Assembly: GCA_017452945.1 (NCBI GenBank)
Contig: JAFTLD010000009.1
Location: 48,028-112,027, forward strand
DNA length: 64,000 nt
Reading direction: 5' to 3'
DNA from: Clostridia bacterium
GTDB lineage: Bacteria; Bacillota_A; Clostridia; Oscillospirales; CAG-272
Part shown: positions 63,578-64,000 of the stretch, in pieces
Layout of the letters: every line of letters starts with the position of its first letter
Position numbering within the stretch: the stretch's first letter is position 1
Notes under the pieces: generated by a model
Databases searched by the model: none
Told to the model about the DNA's origin: nothing
Seen by the model: only the letters and a program-made list of their open reading frames with translations
Translations under genes and position numbers: made by a program

Positions 63578-63826
63578 TGCCGTAGGCATCACGAACTCCG
63601 CGCCAAGCGCGGAATATCACTGCTTGCGCAGCAAGCAATATCACTCGCGCGTAGCGCAAATATCACTCGCGCATAGCGCGAATATCACTTGCGCGTAGCG
63701 CAAATATCACTCGCTGAAGGCGAATATCACTGCAAGTGGAGGACAGTCGAGGACGCCTGTCCCTACGGACATGCGGACAGATGCGGCAAGCCGCCGGACG
63801 CCTGTCACTACGGAAACAATATCACT
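63574..63826. repeat. array of different small hairpins separated by AATATCACT
   Basis: AATATCACT occurs at 63613, 63637, 63659, 63681, 63703, 63723 and 63818. Between copies lie short perfect hairpins of differing sequence: CCGCGC/GCGCGG, GCTTGC/GCAAGC, GCGC/GCGC, CGCGC/GCGCG, TGCGC/GCGCA, and a weak CGC/GCG, each with a 3-5 base loop. A first hairpin GTGATGCC/GGCATCAC (63574-63592) covers the trpB2 stop. The unit is 20-24 bases. A fragment of the dispersed palindromic repeat (63738-63813) interrupts the array before its last linker. Confidence 0.8.
63738..63813. repeat. dispersed palindromic repeat, copy 3 (partial)
   Basis: CAGTCGAGGACGCCTGTCCCTACGG-like sequence at 63743-63767 and GGACGCCTGTCACTACGG at 63796-63813 are direct, diverged copies of the unit found at 49525-49550 and 60688-60712. 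It interrupts the hairpin array. Confidence 0.55.
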
Positions 63827-63828
63827 CA

Positions 63829-63865
63829 AAAAGCCAAGAGCTCGCGCTCTTGGCTTTCTTTATTG
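63829..63865 (+). terminator. terminator
   Basis: AAAGCCAAGAGC and GCTCTTGGCTTT (about 63830-63857) form a 12-bp stem with a 4-base loop, followed by CTTTATT. Confidence 0.85.
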
Positions 63866-63875
63866 TAAAAAGAAA

Positions 63876-63898
63876 ACCACGCGATAGTCGCGTGGTTC
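63876..63898. other. short palindrome
   Basis: ACCACGCGA and TCGCGTGGT form a perfect 9-10 bp stem with a TAG loop. No clear U run follows. It may be another member of the hairpin family at this edge. Confidence 0.5.
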
Positions 63899-63923
63899 AA
63901 AAGAGGCTCTGCCGATGAGAGGA

Positions 63924-63990
63924 AATCCTCCAAATATGGTATAATTAGTTTGACCTGCCAGTCAAAGTAAAAAAACATATTTGGAGGATT
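63924..63990 (+). promoter_or_regulatory. 15-bp inverted repeat around a promoter-like box and the ribosome site of the next gene
   Basis: AATCCTCCAAATATG (63924-63938) and CATATTTGGAGGATT (63976-63990) are perfect inverted repeats. Between them are TATAAT (63940-63945) and a nested TTTGAC/GTCAAA hairpin. The right arm contains the GGAGG ribosome site. Confidence 0.6.
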
Positions 63991-63995
63991 TATCT

Positions 63996-64000
63996 ATGAG
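63996..64000 (+). CDS. start of a further gene, cut by the window end
   Basis: ATG at 63996 follows GGAGG by nine bases at the right edge. Only the first codon and two bases are present, so nothing can be said of the product. Confidence 0.4.

Noticed and set aside
63574..63826. CRISPR array
   Set aside because: The constant part is only 9 bases, the variable parts are self-complementary hairpins of 11-15 bases, and no cas genes are present.

Overview
The window looks like chromosomal DNA of a spore-forming member of the class Clostridia (Bacillota), probably an uncultured gut or rumen lineage near Oscillospirales or Christensenellales. This rests on the cotJABC spore-coat cluster, a tryptophan T-box leader, near-consensus sigma-A promoters with 17-bp spacers, strong AGGAGG ribosome sites, type IV pilin-like genes and a dockerin-like C-terminus. 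The exact lineage is inference. No rRNA, tRNA or CRISPR array was recognised.

Layout. 1-8003: small hypothetical genes, a 342-bp MITE-like element, a GH127 glycosidase with an SGNH hydrolase, a phosphatase, a lipoprotein and an alpha/beta hydrolase. 8000-10449: a ROK sugar kinase convergent with an RlmI-type methyltransferase across a 23-bp perfect terminator stem. 10392-25718: a large carbohydrate ABC importer operon with its own promoter and a ~435-nt structured leader. It encodes one 1252-aa solute-binding protein, two permease pairs, an NHL/Yip1 membrane protein and a DUF5696 protein, but no ATPase.

25925-43345 is the most unusual region. It holds three prepilin-like genes, an Lgt-family paralogue with altered active-site motifs, a 4400-aa secreted protein (beta-helix-like repeats followed by about 38 Cys/His modules), a small lipoprotein and a Thr/Glu-rich membrane-anchored protein. 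The Cys/His module also occurs in the third pilin and in the lipoprotein, which suggests one extracellular assembly.

43427-44596 is cotJCBA. 44793-47685 is a glycosyltransferase, a PlsC-type acyltransferase and a CrtO-like acyltransferase. 47695-49753 holds an isolated phage-type gene, an XRE/TPR regulator behind a structured leader, and two palindromic elements. 49762-52202 is luxS-mtnN plus a TIM-barrel gene. 52257-59205 is pepT, tdk, udk, a transglutaminase/dockerin lipoprotein and a large glycosidase-like gene. 59235-60712 is a palindromic repeat split by an IS481-like element with a 6-bp target duplication. 60810-63577 is an XRE regulator and a T-box-controlled trpB2. The right edge has an array of small, different hairpins joined by a constant AATATCACT linker.

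Taken together the genes suggest a carbohydrate-foraging anaerobe: GH127, GH106-like and TIM-barrel glycosidases, the ABC importer and the ROK kinase feed sugar use, while the pilin locus builds a surface structure. GC statements are by eye and all family assignments are from motif reading without database searches.
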